From Obelidium mucronatum (Eukaryota; Chytridiomycota; Chytridiomycetes; Chytridiales; Chytriomycetaceae): DNA of 64,000 bases. The DNA is taken from the NCBI GenBank assembly GCA_025765595.1, contig JAIVFH010000031.1, forward strand, positions 62,001 through 126,000, in the 5' to 3' direction. A model generated the notes under the pieces. The model did no database searches, was not told the origin of the DNA, and saw only the letters and a list, made by a program, of their open reading frames with translations. Within the stretch, counting starts at the first letter, position 1, and the number at the start of each line of letters is the position of its first letter. Both the position numbers and the translations under genes were made by a program. Of the stretch, positions 43,511 to 53,130 are shown in pieces.

Positions 43511-44942
43511 ATGAGCATTGAGCCTGACGTCCCAACGCTCCAATGGCTTCTGCAAACAGGACTGGGCTCGGACGGCACAGTAACGGCCGGATTTCCACTT
43601 GTGCTTAAAGTTGCGCCGGAGTCATTCGTGTTTGGCGCCGATGGCATTCTCAGCGCACCGCTGACGGACAAACAGCGGCGCGACCACGCCGCCGTTCGGC
43701 TTGCGGCGGCGCTGGTTACACAGACTGCGCATCCCGTGGCGTTCCCGACCGAGACGGTGTACGGCCTGGGCGCAAATGCGACGAGTTCTGAATCTGTTGC
43801 GCGTGTTTTCGCCGCAAAGGGGCGCCCGTCAGGTTTGGCCGCTGCTGTCGATTTAAATGCTTTCTGATGTGGACGCCGTAGACAATCCGCTCATTGTACA
43901 TGTTAGCACGGTGCAAATGGCGCTGGACCATCTGCTGCCGCCTGAAACTCCCATTCCCCCGCAATATCTACCTGTCATCTCACAGCATTGGCCAGGACCA
44001 CTCTCGATTCTTCTGCCAAAAGGCCCGAAGGTTCCTCATGTCGTTACGGCTGGTCACGACAGTGTTGCAGTGCGGGTGAGGTCGTTTTGTCATATGCACT
44101 ACAGTTCTAACGATTGAACGTAAAATTAGATGCCGTCACATCCAGTTGCTCGCGCCTTAATTTCTCTTTCAAATTGCCCTATTGCTGCTCCTTCGGCCAA
44201 TACATCCACTCGCCCTTCTCCAACACTAGCATCCCACGTTCAGGATGACCTCAAGCAACGTATACTATTGATTCTCGATGGAGGCCCTTGCGAAGGTGGT
44301 CTTGAATCCACTGTTCTAGATGCACTAAGATCACCTCCCTGTGTTTTAAGGCCTGGTGGTGTCACTGTTGAAATGATTCAAACGATTCCTGGGTTTGAAA
44401 ATACGGCTGTTTTCAAAAAGGGATCAGCGGTGGTATCTGAAAAGGAATTGATTGCTCCTGTAACTCCTGGAATGAAGTATAAACACTATGCTCCACGAAT
44501 TCCTGTCATATTGTTTGAACCAGCTGCTTCAAACACATCAAAATCATCAAGTCGGTTGAAAGATCTGGAAGCTGCTGTGAGAAATCGAGTGATCCAACTC
44601 TATAATGATACTGTCAAGCAACAGACTATTCAAACACAAGAAGTGCTGGTTGTTGGTATTTTGAGGACGCAATCAGACACTGACATTGATTTATCGGGGC
44701 TTCGAGAGCAGTTACTTGTTTTGGAGTCCAAATCTTCAGTCCCACTGCGAATACAGTTTGTTCAGCAACGGTTGGGAAGTACAAGTGCTGAAATTGGGAC
44801 GAACTTGTTCAGAGCCCTTCGTGAATTGGAGGCGATGGAAGGCTGTTGTATGGTATTCATTGAAGGAGTTGAGGAAGTGGATGAAGGGCTGGCCGTTATG
44901 AATCGAGTGAGGAAGGCTGCGGTTGAGACGATACACTTTTGA
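43511..44942 (+). CDS. SUA5: Threonylcarbamoyl-AMP synthase
   Basis: Makes threonylcarbamoyl-AMP for the t6A modification of ANN-decoding tRNAs. It is 442 aa in three exons (43511-43832, 43882-44075, 44130-44942). The YrdC domain has FPTETVYGLGANATSSESV, FAAKGRPS joined to DNPLIVHV (KxR/S/N substrate motif), HWPGPLSILLPKG and PIAAPSANTSTRPSPTLASH. The linker carries the Sua5-specific KHYAP motif (MKYKHYAPRIPVILF), and a full C-terminal Sua5 domain follows, ending FIEGVEEVDEGLAVMNRVRK. No clear presequence. The 5' coding end is moderately GC-rich. The stop is 28 nt from the stop of TSR3 on the other strand. Confidence 0.95.
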
Positions 44943-44960
44943 GTTCATTTATTCCCAAGT

Positions 44961-44966
44961 AATAAA
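44961..44966 (+). terminator. Putative polyadenylation signal AATAAA (SUA5)
   Basis: AATAAA 18 nt after the SUA5 stop and 4 nt before the antisense stop codon of TSR3; the two mRNAs should overlap at their 3' ends. Confidence 0.45.
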
Positions 44967-44970
44967 GCGT

Positions 44971-46100
44971 TTAATTTAAAAGACCACGTCTCTCTGCTTC
45001 TTCCCGGGTAATTCTCATGGAGTTTCCCAAACGGTCAGTGACTTCCACCATATTAGGATCATCTTCCTCATCGTCGTCATCGTCATCGTCATCGTCGCTA
45101 CCTTCGTCGTTGATTGAGTCATCGCTCTCATCGTCAGAAGAAGATGCCTCGAGACGCTTCTTTCCGCGATCCTTCCAGCCCCCAGCAGACGATTGTCCAA
45201 ATTCGCGATTGTGGTTGACTTGTAGCAAATCGTCATCATCACTTTCGCCCTGGTGTCCTCCGCGCAAAAGATCCTTTCGCATTTTGCGCTCAGCTGCCTC
45301 CGCTACAGCAAATATTTCAGCGGTTGAATTTAAACTTTTGTGTTACAAACCTTCAATCCCCTTTACCCACTCTGCCTCAAATTCTCTGACTTCTTTATCA
45401 CCGCCCTTTCCCCCATTAACAAGACTGTAACCCTTTAAAACATCCTTATTCACGTCCAAGAATGCATGGCCCCATTTGAAACCTTCCAACACCTTTCTGG
45501 CCATATCAAACTCTCCAACCATTGCGAATCCAGCAGCAAACGCTTCCACACAGTTGAGTTTTGATATTTTCCCGTAATTGACTGGATTCGTGGCAATCAT
45601 ATGAGGAAGTATCCTTTCATGAGGAGACTTGATTTTGGAAAAAGGAACTTCCGCAATTCGAGCCCAAGAGCAATCCACAACGCAGATTCCTGAAAGCATT
45701 GTCACCTTTCTTCTCTTTTAAGAAACTCAAAAAGTGGCTTACCATGCTCTAAAATGATGTTTCTGTCTGCAGGAGACACGTATTGTGATCCATTTGGAGT
45801 CAACACAATGCCTTTGAATCGCTGTCCACCAACACGCAGCTGCTTTACCACACCTTGCCGCACCATTTTCTTTCCAGAGCATCGTTTTGGATCGCAATGA
45901 CCAAAGTCCCACATTGCCAATGGTGGCATGTCAACATCGTTGAAGGATCCAAAAGCTCTGCCGTCGTCAGACGAGTCATCGCCGCTGTCGTGGGAATGAT
46001 TGTGATGATCTTCTCCTGTATGGTCGTAAGACCGCTGTTGTTGAATATTCGGCTTGTGCTGATGCGGGCCTTTCCCTCGTACCCCTTTGCCTTGTCCCAT
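44971..46100 (-). CDS. TSR3: 18S rRNA aminocarboxypropyltransferase Tsr3
   Basis: Adds the aminocarboxypropyl group of the hypermodified m1acp3-pseudouridine in 18S rRNA late in 40S maturation; it has a SPOUT-like SAM fold. ATG 46100. The first exon has a His/Asp-rich stretch, then [34 protein letters not shown] and [12 protein letters not shown]. The second exon reads [54 protein letters not shown] and [17 protein letters not shown]. The third exon is a very acidic low-complexity tail (poly-Asp near [10 protein letters not shown]), typical of fungal Tsr3. All core motifs are intact. It is divergent from the TIR-TIR gene, 159 nt between ATGs. Confidence 0.94.
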
Positions 46101-46259
46101 TTCTAAAAGGAAAAAAAGGCTCGTAGCAAAAAAAAAAAAAAAACACAACTGCCTGTAGCATGAGACAAAGCAGGAACTAATGAGAATACCTTGATTTTAC
46201 TTGTAAATGAGTACTGTCAGTGTGAAATAAATAAAGTTTGTAAAATCTTGTAACCAATA

Positions 46260-49200
46260 ATGGACTTGGATGTCGATACCATTCTGCCTGGAATCCTTGA
46301 TGGCACGCTCTCGCCGCCAAAGATCCGAACGGCACTCATGATGATGTACAACAAGATTCCAAGCGGAGACTTGTCTGAACTACTGGTTCTCCTCAAACAA
46401 GCGCAGGTGTTGTTGGAGTCACTTTCATCTGACGATCAAAAGCGAGGCGAGTGGATGCTGGACTCTCTTGCCTTCCCACTGCGCGGAATTCTCACTGCCT
46501 CTTGTTTCTTGGAGTCAACGGAGCCCGAAAGTGGTCTCCTCATGGCACAACTATTGGACCTTCTGTACAAGAGTGTCTTGACCAAGCCCTTGACGGACAT
46601 TTTCATCAACCATGATGTTCAATTCAACTTTGGTTTTATTCTGATGATGAGTTTTAACAGTGTTTGTTGGAAGACTTGGATCAAGGAGAATCCAATTGAT
46701 CAGGAGTTTGTTGAAAAGTGGTTGAAACTGGTTTGTCTTCACTGCTTCGGTATTCTTCTTGTTTACTAACAGACTGCAACTAGACGACTGATTATGACTT
46801 CGAATCGGCGTTTCGCCGCATGGTGGAGGGTTCCAAAGTGGAGCTTTCTGAGACACTAGCTGCTCGTTTGCAGAAGTCCGCTTTCGACCAATCTGTAAAT
46901 GAGAAGCAATATGACATCCACACCTCACTTGATCAAGTTTTAAACCACTCATTGTCTCCACAAGTACGCCGACGTGCATTTCAAGCCTTCGCTGATGTCT
47001 TGGAGAAAGCCAATGACTATTCAAGCTCCAAAAAGCAGAAGGAAGCCGCCGCTCTCTTGATTCAAGAATTCAATCTGATGGGTAACGCCCTCATTCAAGA
47101 CAAAGACTTTCTTTTCTTGGAAGACATCTTGTTCAAAGTTTCCCAGGCTTTGCAATCAAGAATTTACATCGCCAACCTGCCAAATGAGCGCTACGATTGG
47201 GCCGCTGATGCCTTGATATCCTTATGTGAACGATTCAAAACTGGAGACAAGTCTTTCTTTGACCATATGGCCCCTATGGCCCCAATCGACAGTCTTGTGA
47301 AAGGATTGTTTGGAAGAGCATCTGACAGAACGTTTGAAGTATATGATGCCTTGTTCGAAGCGATTGACTATTTTGATACTGAGGCTTTACCTGTTGTGTT
47401 TGGGATGGGAATCTATCAGACTGGTGGAGATGGTGTCAAGAAAGCCATTATCAAGCATTTGAAAAAGGTCTTAGAGTTTTCAAAGAAAGGAGATACATCA
47501 GTTGGGATGATTCCAGTCATGTTGTTGCAGTCGGATAAGGACGCCTTTCTGCCATTTGTTGATGATGTTTTTGAGATTCCAGTTGAGTTTCTGTATTTCT
47601 GCCAATATTTAGAATTGTTTAATTTCTTAACTGCCAACAAAGAATCTTGCTGGGGCATTTCTTGCTGCATATCGAACAGATACAACAGTCTTTGCTGACA
47701 AAATTCCTAAACTTCTCCCACTTCTCTCCGATCAACTATGGGGGACAACTGCAGCCATGGTTATTGAAGGAACAATTGTTGCGCATACCGATGCCTTTTC
47801 TGAAGAAGCTTCTCTCCTTCCAGTGGTCGAGGCTTTTACCGTCAACAGGGCCAAATTGGGAGACAAGGATGCCGTTTCGTGGTACTTGATTCGTGTTTTA
47901 AGTAGTGTTACCACTTCAGAGACGGGAGCCTTGATTGGAACGACTGCTATCATCCAGCTCATTGTTTCTCTCCTGGATGCATCACCACGCCACCCACAAG
48001 CAGGAGAAGCAATCCAACAACTTCTTGTTCCATTAGCAAGTGTCGCCAGCTTCAACGCAGAAATTCTGAAGCCCCACGAAAATGTTCTCACAAGAATCGA
48101 ACAGGACAGTGTTATCAAGTATGCAGGTCTGCAAGAAAACCTGGACAACGTGTTGAACGCTTTGGAAGGAATTTCGTTGCGTAAACTCGATGAGAAGTTC
48201 AAAAACAGTATGAAGACATTGGGGATTGATCCTGATGATCCCTTTTTTGAGGCTGTGGAAGAAACTTTACGAAAGGAACATGTTCAAGAATTTGATTGCA
48301 TGTTGTCATACTGCTGGGCACAGCAACCTATCGTTTTAAGAATTAGAGATTCTTTGCAGGAGCGTGGGTTCACGTGCTGGTTGGATCTTGAACAAATGTC
48401 TGAAAACGTGTACGTGAGAATGTCGGAAGCCGTCATTGGATCAAAAGTTATTGTGGCATGTCTCAGTAAAGCGTATGAGGTAACTGGTTTATTTGTTGAT
48501 TGGCGTGGAAATGCTTGTTTTGAGTTTCTTCTCTATTGTTTTTTTAACACAAGGAATCTGGAAACTGCAAACGTGAATTGGGTTTTGCAGCCGACCAGAC
48601 TCGTTCTGGGAAGAAAATCGTACCTCTTCGCTTTGATGAAGGATCATATGCCTTTACTTGGACAGCCTTGATTACATCCGGATTGTTGTACACCTTCATT
48701 GGAAAGAGTCAACTCAATGAAGAGGCTGCTTGGGAATCGGCCATGGATGGTCTTGCAAAAGAAATCAGTGCCCATGTTGGCCCTAGAACACGCAAATCTG
48801 AAGTCAAGGCAGATGACCCCAAAGAAGAGGACAAGAAATTCGAGACTGCTGTTCTTGCTTCCAAGAAGAAAACCGATATTCCTAAATTCGACGCCATGCT
48901 CAGTTATGACTGGTCTTATCAACCAACAGTGATTCGCATGAAGGAGTCTTTAACGACTCGAGGATTGTCGATTTGGCTTGACATTGAAAGAATGTCCGGT
49001 AACATTTATGAACGAATGAGTGACGCAGTGTTGGGATCGTCTGTAATTGTTTCTTGCATGTCTTTGAAATATGAGGTAAACACGCGTTCAACTGAGACTG
49101 TGAACCAACTCACTTAATTCATTATTGAACAGTCGTCTGGTAATTGCACCCGCGAACTCAACTTTGCGAACTCCAAAGTGCCCTTTGGTAAAATTATCAT

Positions 49201-49618
49201 TCCTGCTCCAATGGAGGATTCTGCATTCACATGGACAAACGACATTACCAAAGGATTGAAGCGTTATCCCATTTATGACAACGTCAAAAACAATCCAGAA
49301 GAGTGGGAAAAAGCAATGGATGCATTGGCGGACGGAATTAAGGCTGCCATTGCGAAGCAAAAGAGGGATGTCTCGGCCAAAGAATCTTCTGTATCAGAAG
49401 TCCCGCCTTCAGTTACTGCATCCATTACCAAAGGCGTTATTGAGCCAGCCGCCAGCGCTGCTCCTCTTTCATCCGATGAAAGAGCCCTCCTCACTGCATT
49501 ACAGTCTCGCGTCAAAGCTCTTGAGTCAACAGTGGAGAGTCAGAAGGCCAGTTTAGAAAAACAAGCAGCAATACTTCGTAATTTGGTGGACTTTATTGGT
49601 TTGCAATTCGAAGAGTAA
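46260..49618 (+). CDS. Helical-repeat protein with two tandem TIR domains (candidate NADase)
   Basis: 1037 aa in five exons, all multiples of three, so every intron is phase 0 (46260-46730, 46784-47581, 47643-48479, 48554-49075, 49133-49618). Residues 1 to about 620 are alpha-helical and resemble ARM/HEAT repeats. TIR1 (about 640-750) begins EFDCMLSYCWAQQPIVLRI and contains GFTCWLDLEQMSENVY. TIR2 (about 810-920) begins KFDAMLSYDWSYQPTVIRM and contains GLSIWLDIERMSGNIY. In both, a Glu (E673, E847) aligns with the SARM1/bacterial TIR NADase glutamate (FIDVEKL-like block). Both continue with SGNC-x-REL. The C-terminus is a coiled coil (LLTALQSRVKALESTVESQK). No signal peptide or membrane segment. 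The role is unknown; NAD-linked stress, self/non-self or cell-death signalling is inferred from family behaviour only. Confidence 0.88.
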
Positions 49619-49641
49619 AATACAAACGTTTTTTTTTGTGG

Positions 49642-50758
49642 TCAGATACCAAACTTTTCCTTCAATCCCAGGACAGTGTCGGTAATACTGTCCTCGAATT
49701 CAATATAGTGGGTCATTCCAAGGTTGTCCTTCGCTTTCTGATTGAGTTCAGGGACCGGAACTCCCGTAGTCACTCCAGACGCATACGGACGACCGGGAAA
49801 CTTCTTGGACAGAACTTCAATCAATTTCTGATGCGTAAAAGGGCCACTACTGATTACAAATCGCTCGCCAGATGCTTTGGGCTCAGTCATTGCCAAAACA
49901 TGAGCTTTGGCTACATCGCGAACATCAACACGGCCTGCGGCCATTAAGGGATTAATTTCTTTTGTAGTATTCGTATAAAAGTCCGCCACCATCTTGACAC
50001 TTGTGTTTAACGACTCAATGTTGGCGCACGGATGAATAATTGGACCGAATACGAAAGGGGGGTTGATGACAGCAAGATCAAATGCGCGAGGCTCCTTCTT
50101 CATAAATTCCCACGCAGCTTTTTCGGCGAAGGCCTTGGACGCAGAATAAGCGACAGCAGGTGGGGTTTTCTCTTTGAGTTCTGTGAACTGACCCATCGCC
50201 ATCACATTCCAATCAAGTTCAGACAGTCCAGCGGGATTGGTTGTCGGAGAGTTTCTGTTAATTTTTTTTGAATGAGATGAGACGATGGACACAGGAGCAA
50301 AAAGTAAACAAACCTGATTGAAGCCATTGATGACGTGATTACAACGCGTTTAACGCTTTTACCATGCTTTGAGACCGATTCTAGAACACCCAATGTTCCT
50401 CGAACGGCAGGATCAATTAAATCTTTCTCTGGGTCGGTAACACTGTAATGGAATGGCGAAGCAGTGTGCAGTACAAAGTCGACACCAGCGACAGCAGAGT
50501 CGAATGCACCGGTTGTTCCAATGTCAGCGACGATGGAAAACTCAAGACTGTCTGCGGATTGCACGAATGGCGCCAGGGCCAGCCGCACCTGGTCAGCCTG
50601 TGGACAGTTGGATCAGGATTCAGTCCCGCAAAACAACGCGCACCCGCCTTCTGCTGCGATCGCACAGTGCCGCGCACAGCGTAGCCCTTCTGCAGGAGCT
50701 CGCGGGCCACGTGGCAGCCGATGTAGCCCGACACGCCAGAAACAAGGACTCGTTGCAT
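49642..50758 (-). CDS. NAD(P)-dependent epimerase/reductase (dihydroflavonol/methylglyoxal reductase type, Gre2-like)
   Basis: Extended SDR carbonyl reductase of about 340 aa. ATG 50758 opens QRVLVSGVSGYIGCHVAREL (Rossmann GxxGxxG). Middle parts are DFVLHTASPFHYSVTDPEKD and KRVVITSSMAS. After an intron (about 50230-50310) come SELDWNVMA, the catalytic VAYSASKAFAEKAAW (YxxxK intact), FDLAVINPPFVFGPIIHP and RVDVRDVAKAHVLAM. The physiological substrate is open. The first intron, near 50595-50642, has no GT donor in the required phase; a GC-AG intron (AAG/GCGGGT) would join QQK to ADQVRLALAPF correctly. The 5' end lies in a GC-rich island shared with the divergent ZNG1-like gene, 37 nt between ATGs. 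Confidence 0.85.
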
Positions 50759-51000
50759 TTGGCTTTCGGGTTTTTGAAATAATTTGAAATCAACAATGGA
50801 CGACGACGACGCGCCGCCGCTTGTCGACGACGCCGACCAGGCCGCTGCATCGCTCGGCGCACCTGTCGCCGACGCAGCGCACAATCCGGTGCCGGTAACC
50901 ATCGTGACGGGGTTCCTCGGTGCGCCGCTGTTTGCGTGTGTCGGCGGGCTGCTGACTTCCTTCTCCCATTGCAGGCAGCGGAAAGACGACCCTCGTGACG
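50580..51000. other. GC-rich island spanning a divergent gene pair
   Basis: The GC-rich tract covers the first exon of the reductase (minus) and the first exon of the ZNG1-like gene (plus), interrupted only by the short A/T-rich promoter. It shows that the islands flank transcription starts in both directions. Confidence 0.75.
50759..50795. promoter_or_regulatory. 37-nt bidirectional promoter region (reductase / ZNG1-like)
   Basis: A/T-rich spacer between two divergent ATGs, set inside a GC-rich island. Confidence 0.5.
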
Positions 51001-52450
51001 CGCCTGCTGACAGATCCCACACATGGAAAACGGATTGCCGTAATCCTCAACGAATTTGGCGACAGTTCAGTCTCTTTGCTGTGATGTCCTAGATACTGTG
51101 CTGACACAACCTGTTCTGTCTTTCTCAGGCTCTGGTATCGACAAGGCTCTAACGGTTGGACAGGATGGAGAAGAAGCTCAGGAATGGTTGGAGCTCAACA
51201 ACGGTTGCATGTGCTGTGAAGTCAAGTTTAGTTGCTGTTAACCCTATGAACTGGAAGGGTTGCTGAATCGCCTTTATTATATCAGAGATGCGGGAGTGAA
51301 GGCTATTGAAAGTCTCATGAAAAAGAGGGGGAAATTTGATTACATATTATTGGAAACAACAGGATTGGCAGACCCAGGTACTGACGTTTCGTGGAGAAAC
51401 ATGAAAGACTCATGCGTTGTTAGGCCCGATAGCGGAAATGTTTTGGCTGGACGATGCTGTGCAAAGTGATATTTACTTGGATGGTATTATCACTGTTGTG
51501 GACGCGAAATTCGCACCTCTTCATTTGTCAGAAACAAAGGAAGATGGAAGTGTCAATGAATGCATCAAGTGAGTGTTTCTTGATCTCTCATGTTTCAACG
51601 GTTTCTTAAACTGGTGATTAGGCAGATTGCAATGAGTGATCGGATTATTATCAACAAAACAGATATTGTTTCTCCGTCCGAGCTTGAAACCCTTGAAAGA
51701 GATATTGTTGCTATCAACTCTGCTGCAGTTCGAACAAAAACAGTGAAGTCAAAGTAAATTATTTTTTTTGGGATTCATTATACCTAACAGTGACGGTAGT
51801 GTCCCCATTGACTTCATTTTTGACTTGCACGCATTTGATGACCGCACAAAGGGTTGGTTTGACGATTTGCCTGTGTTGGCGGCCGAAGATCTGGAATGCG
51901 ACCCTTCGTGTGATCATCACACCACACCCTCTGATCAGCATCAACATCATCATCATCATAACAAGACACATCGAGTCGATCAAGTAAAGGAAAATATTTT
52001 GGAGCACAGCTGACTTTCTAACTTCTGTAAAAACAGTCAGTCAAAACCATAATGTTCCAATTACCGTTCTTAAGATCCGTAAATGTGGCGAAAATGGAAT
52101 CATGGTTACAGCAAGTTTTGTGGAACAAAACCGTTCCTATTCCTGAGTCGAGCCATGTTCCACCTTCCGAGGCTACCAGTCCTCAAGTTATCCGGTTGAA
52201 AGCATTGATTGATATCGGGGGGAGAAAAAAAATGGTCATTCAGGCCGTGCATGAATTGTATGACAAATTTGAGGCTGGTGTTTGGGCTGAAGGAGATGAT
52301 GAATGTGGAAAAGTTGTTTTGATTGGTAAGTATAACAGGCAGATTTTACCGCTTTTCGGAAACTAATCAATCATATGCTCGCTCTTTCCAGGTCGGGCTT
52401 TGGATAAGAAAGCGGTTGCGGAATCCTTCCTCCACTTTTGTTTAGAATAA
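50796..52450 (+). CDS. ZNG1: CobW/COG0523 zinc-chaperone GTPase (Zng1/CBWD type)
   Basis: GTPase metallochaperone; Zng1 loads zinc into methionine aminopeptidase 1. It is about 430 aa in eight or so exons. The N-terminus is acidic ([14 protein letters not shown]). Splicing 50920-50973 creates the Walker [16 protein letters not shown]; then [11 protein letters not shown], the metal-binding [10 protein letters not shown] (CxCC), [32 protein letters not shown] and [15 protein letters not shown] His-rich loop (CDHH...[11 protein letters not shown]) sits in the linker. The C-terminal CobW_C domain ([39 protein letters not shown]) follows and ends at TAA 52450. The intron after CEVK runs about 51223-51286. 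The CPxLVPI-like N-terminal motif of Zng1 is not obvious, so partner choice is less certain. Confidence 0.88.
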
Positions 52451-52514
52451 AAGGGTGGCTCCACCAATCATGATCTTGCTAACTTTGTTTTATTTTGAGA
52501 TTGCGTGCAATGCG

Positions 52515-52849
52515 TTATCTTCTCCAGATGGGTACATCGTTAGCGTTTTCTTTCGAGTTTTTGATCATGTCCAAGATTGCCTGATTGTGTGCTCGCTGTT
52601 CGTCACTGAGTCTACGACTGCCACCAAATTCTGCAGATAGCTTCTTCTCATCGCCCCGAGTAGATTCCATGATAATGTAGCCAACGCCGGACAGACTATT
52701 AGGAGATGAAGCAGTTAGTTCTGCTTAATGAACTCTCCCTTGGACACGGATAACCCGAACCCCTCGAGAGAAGGATTGGTATCGGTTACTTACGCAGCGC
52801 ATGACGCAACGGTAAGTGCAGAAAAATGGAGGACTTTCAACCAACTCAT
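52515..52849 (-). CDS. Small mitochondrial protein, UQCC3/Cbp4-like complex III assembly factor
   Basis: Two-exon gene of 78 aa (52849-52794 and 52695-52515, intron with GTAAGT donor and CTAATAG acceptor; CTAAC-like branch site). The N-terminus is one hydrophobic helix (SWLKVLHFSALTVASCAA) leading to GVGYIIMESTRGDEKKLSAE, then a charged helix with SDEQRAHNQAILDMIKNSKE, ending in PIWRR. This order (short TM, GxGY, EExK-type charged helix, final W-R) matches UQCC3/Cbp4-type assembly factors of the cytochrome bc1 complex in the inner membrane. Small size makes the family call tentative; the intact splice and start support a real gene. It is convergent with the ZNG1-like gene (64 nt between stops). 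Confidence 0.65.
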
Positions 52850-53130
52850 TTTGAAGAGAAAACTAATAAATAAAACCATTTCAACACTGGAAGAAACATT
52901 GGTTGGAAATTCGAACTTACAATGAAGAAAAAACACAAAAATCACAAAAATAAACCAGTTTCTCTGTATACTTTTCAGGAATGTATCTGGGGTTGTTACA
53001 CTTAAAAGCGCCGGTGCCAACGACAATAACGATCTGAGAGAGAAATCTGCTTCTCCCAAGGGCATCCACGAAGTTGCAAGAAAAACAAGACACAGCCTCA
53101 ATTAAGGTGAAATAAAAATCATCCAAAGAA

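Noticed and set aside
46260..49618. NLR or classical SARM1 orthologue
   Set aside because: No NB-ARC/NACHT P-loop and no SAM repeats are visible; only helical repeats, two TIRs and a coiled coil, so a direct SARM1 or NLR label is not justified.
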